DNA of 16,542 bases, taken from JBEATZ01 sp041178545 (lineage in GTDB: Bacteria > Planctomycetota > UBA1135 > UBA2386). The stretch spans positions 1-16,542 of the forward strand of contig JBEGVB010000109.1 in NCBI GenBank assembly GCA_041178545.1, given 5' to 3'. Under the pieces are notes generated by a model. The model did not search any database. It saw only the letters and a list, made by a program, of their open reading frames with translations, and was not told the origin of the DNA. Positions within the stretch are counted from its first letter, which is position 1; each line of letters starts with the position of its first letter. Positions 14,745 to 16,542 of the stretch are shown one piece after another. Made by a program: the position numbers and the translations under genes.

Positions 14745-14803
14745 GTTCGTGTCACCCGACCGCAAACCACGGTGCACACTTCGGCGTGGCAAGCGTGGCA
14801 ACC

Positions 14804-15388
14804 ATGATCGTCGCGAGGAAGCGGGAGCAGGGCGGTGGGTTCGAGACCTACGGCACCTGGGCCCTCGCGATGTTGGCGTCCCTGATGCTCCCCCTGGTCT
14901 CCTTCGGGTTCTCCACCAGTATGTGGATCCCGATGGCCATGGTGCTGTGGCCCACGGTGGGCTTCGCCATCACACACCTTGCCAGTGCAGCCATGCCGCT
15001 CTGGCTCGTACGCACCTACCTGGCATCGGCCGTGGGACAGGGCCTCGCGCTCCTGTCGCTGCCGCTGACGGTCTCCACCAGCCGTGTGCCGGTCGACGAC
15101 TACTCGGGTGCCGACGATGCGGTCCAGCAGTTCCTCGTCGAGACCAGTGCCGGCTTCCCATGGCCGGGCGTCCACACCGACAGCCTCGACATCGCCCGCG
15201 AGTTCGTGCCGGTCCACGGTGGGCTGCTGCCACTGGTGGTCAATGCGCTGTGCTTCGCCGTGCTCGCCTTCGTCGGGATGCTGTGGGTGCCCAAGCGTGA
15301 CCTGCCGGGGATCGTGACCGTCGCGACGGTGCTCGTGATCGGCGCGTTCTGGATCGGCGGCAGCCAGTTGCGCGACCTGTTCGCCTGA
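14804..15388 (+). CDS. Small polytopic membrane protein of unknown function
   Basis: The 194-residue protein is not recognised. It has about five hydrophobic stretches: residues ~17-39, 42-68, 72-90, 141-163 and 168-186. Between the third and fourth lies a ~50-residue polar loop (92-139) rich in Asp, Ser and Pro (VPVDDYSGADDAVQQF; PGVHTDSLDIAREFVPVHGG), probably on one side of the membrane and the likely functional part. Basic residues cluster at the N terminus (MIVARKRE) and at WVPKRD (161-166), suggesting both are cytoplasmic by the positive-inside rule. ATG 14804 is preferred; in-frame GTGs at 14786 and 14795 are possible. Coding status is supported by the sustained hydrophobic pattern and its fit between flanking genes. 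No transporter or enzyme motif is visible. Confidence 0.65.
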   Translation: MIVARKREQGGGFETYGTWALAMLASLMLPLVSFGFSTSMWIPMAMVLWPTVGFAITHLASAAMPLWLVRTYLASAVGQGLALLSLPLTVSTSRVPVDDYSGADDAVQQFLVETSAGFPWPGVHTDSLDIAREFVPVHGGLLPLVVNALCFAVLAFVGMLWVPKRDLPGIVTVATVLVIGAFWIGGSQLRDLFA

Positions 15389-15403
15389 TCCTGCAGCCTG
15401 CGC

Positions 15404-15431
15404 TTGCAGCCCGTCGGTCCGCGCGTGCAAT
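15404..15431 (+). promoter_or_regulatory. Possible sigma70-like promoter of the quinone oxidoreductase gene
   Basis: TTGCAG (15404-15409) and TGCAAT (15426-15431) are 16 nt apart, and the -10-like box ends 6 nt before the ATG at 15438, implying a leaderless mRNA. Matches to consensus are partial (3/6 and 4/6). No Shine-Dalgarno sequence is seen before the ATG. Confidence 0.3.
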
Positions 15432-15437
15432 GACCCC

Positions 15438-16412
15438 ATGCACGCCATCCGCATCCACCGCCACGGTGGTCCCGAGGTCCTGCAGCTCGAGTCGGCGCAG
15501 CTGCCGCCACCGGGCGCGGGCGAGGTGCTGGTGCGCCACGAGGCGGTGGGGGTCAACCTCATCGACACCTACCACCGGGCCGGCGTCTACCCGCTGCCCC
15601 TGCCCAGCGGGCTGGGCATGGAGGCCGCCGGCGTGGTCGAGGCGGTCGGGCCCGGTGTCACCACCGTCCAGCCCGGTGCGCGCGTGGCCTACGTGGCGAA
15701 CACGCCTGGCAGTTACGCGACCCATCGCACCGTGCGTGCCGACCGGCTGCTTGAGCTGCCGCACGGCTTGGAAGCGGCCGTCGCGGCTGCCGCCCTGCTC
15801 AAGGGCATGACCGTCGAGTTCCTCGTCCAGCGTTGTTCCCTCGTCCAGCCCGGGCAGTGGGCCGTCGTGCACGCGGCCGCGGGCGGCGTCGGCCAGCTGC
15901 TGTGCCAGTGGCTGTTGGAGCATGGCGTGCACGTGCTCGCGGTGGTGGGGAGCAACGAGCGAGTCGCGACCGTGCGCAGCCTGGGCACCGAGCACGTGCT
16001 CGTCGACCGCGGCACCGAGGCCCTAGGCCAGTTCGTACGGGCCACGACGCACGGAGCCATGGCCGATGTCGTGTTCGACTCGGTGGGCAAGGCAACCCTG
16101 CGCGCCTCCATGCAGTGCCTGCGCCGCCGCGGCCTGCTCGTCTCCTACGGCAACGCTTCCGGGGTCCCCGAGCCGGTCGACGTGCTCGAGCTGAGCCGGA
16201 ACGGCTCCTTGTTCCTCACCCGACCAACCCTCTTCGACTACGTGGCTTCCCGCGAGGAACTGCAGGCCTCGGCAGCTGCCGTCTTCGCGCGCCTGCAGGA
16301 CGGCCGCCTGCGCGTCCGCGTGCACGCCGAGTTGCCGCTGCACGAGGCTGCGCGCGCGCACGAACTGCTGGCGAGCCGCAGCGCGGACGGTTCGCTCGTG
16401 CTGCGGGTGTGA
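15438..16412 (+). CDS. qor: Zinc-free NAD(P)H:quinone oxidoreductase (QOR/MDR family)
   Basis: The 324-residue protein matches the quinone oxidoreductase branch of medium-chain dehydrogenases, which reduce quinones or similar carbonyls with NADPH. The N-terminal GroES-like domain has HRHGGPEVLQLE (7-18), VGVNLIDTYHRAGVYPLPLPSGLG (37-60, family N-x-x-D-x-x-x-R-x-G-x-Y) and MEAAGVVEAVGPGV (61-74). The Rossmann domain has AAAGGVGQLLCQW (146-158), the nucleotide-binding loop typical of QOR, and DVVFDSVGKAT. The catalytic and structural zinc Cys clusters of alcohol dehydrogenases are absent. Length is standard. It follows the membrane protein by 49 bp; real substrate unknown. Confidence 0.92.
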   Translation: MHAIRIHRHGGPEVLQLESAQLPPPGAGEVLVRHEAVGVNLIDTYHRAGVYPLPLPSGLGMEAAGVVEAVGPGVTTVQPGARVAYVANTPGSYATHRTVRADRLLELPHGLEAAVAAAALLKGMTVEFLVQRCSLVQPGQWAVVHAAAGGVGQLLCQWLLEHGVHVLAVVGSNERVATVRSLGTEHVLVDRGTEALGQFVRATTHGAMADVVFDSVGKATLRASMQCLRRRGLLVSYGNASGVPEPVDVLELSRNGSLFLTRPTLFDYVASREELQASAAAVFARLQDGRLRVRVHAELPLHEAARAHELLASRSADGSLVLRV

Positions 16413-16542
16413 GGGGGAGCGGAGGGAGAAGCTGTGAAGGGGAAGAGGGCGCGCGGACGTGGCGCGGGCGATGGGGAGGTGGCGGCGTGGTGGTGGAGCG
16501 CGCGCGGGCCCGGAGCCTGGAAGAGAGGGCCGGGGAACGGGA
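16413..16542. other. Purine-rich terminal stretch without a supported gene
   Basis: About three-quarters of the plus-strand bases are purines, with repeated GGAGGGAGAAG-like and GGTGG runs. An ATG at 16471 stays open to the window end, but encodes only Gly/Arg-rich sequence. No minus-strand stop codon occurs here in any frame. I see no promoter, RNA gene or terminator. Confidence 0.4.

Noticed and set aside
14592..14801. Upstream extension of the methyltransferase to 14801
   Set aside because: The added residues are Arg/Thr/Gln-rich, lie over the hairpin and repeats, and lack family similarity.
1..16542. CRISPR array, tRNA/rRNA genes, insertion sequences, or a defence or biosynthetic cluster
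   Set aside because: No regularly spaced repeats, cloverleaf with CCA-end context, transposase motifs or system-specific proteins were seen; the genes are mostly core housekeeping.

Overview
This 16.5-kb, very GC-rich window (roughly two-thirds G+C by eye) is densely packed bacterial chromosome. It holds 15 complete genes and one 3'-terminal gene fragment. I see no tRNA, rRNA, transposase, phage gene or CRISPR array. Taxonomy is uncertain. The FHA-plus-Ser/Thr-kinase receptor with a long Ala-rich extracytoplasmic region, the eukaryote-like phosphoglycerate kinase and the divergent PurM/PurN sequences would fit a high-GC planctomycete-type bacterium, but this is inference only. GTG starts are common (permease, kinase, DUF167 protein, rpe, truD).

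Left part (1-7 kb), mostly minus strand. A gene fragment (1-111) meets purM tail to tail. The minus-strand series kinase > DUF167 protein > purine nucleoside phosphorylase-like protein > purN is tightly packed, with a GTGA overlap and an ATGA overlap, and is probably one transcript. A plus-strand amino-acid/polyamine-type permease lies between purN and purM, so two consecutive-pathway purine genes are split by an opposed gene.

Middle (7-13.8 kb). tilS (minus) and gap (plus) diverge from a 74-bp intergenic region containing a perfect inverted repeat. The plus strand then carries gap-pgk-rpe, with pgk and rpe 1 nt apart, followed by accD and truD 7 nt apart. This is a housekeeping cluster: lower glycolysis, pentose-phosphate epimerase, malonyl-CoA synthesis and tRNA pseudouridylation.

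Right part (13.8-16.5 kb). A minus-strand CmoB-like/DUF1698-type methyltransferase faces truD. Its start codon is preceded, after 3 nt, by a strong nested hairpin. A divergent small membrane protein of unknown function and a zinc-free quinone oxidoreductase follow. The last 130 bases are a purine-rich stretch with no supported gene.

The most interesting observation is the PNP-like protein at 3201-4034. It keeps the family scaffold motifs, but by motif alignment nearly every phosphate- and purine-contacting residue is replaced. I found no clear new multi-gene system such as defence, secretion or a BGC; the other unusual points are a degenerate FHA domain, the hairpin-capped methyltransferase gene and a eukaryote-like PGK.
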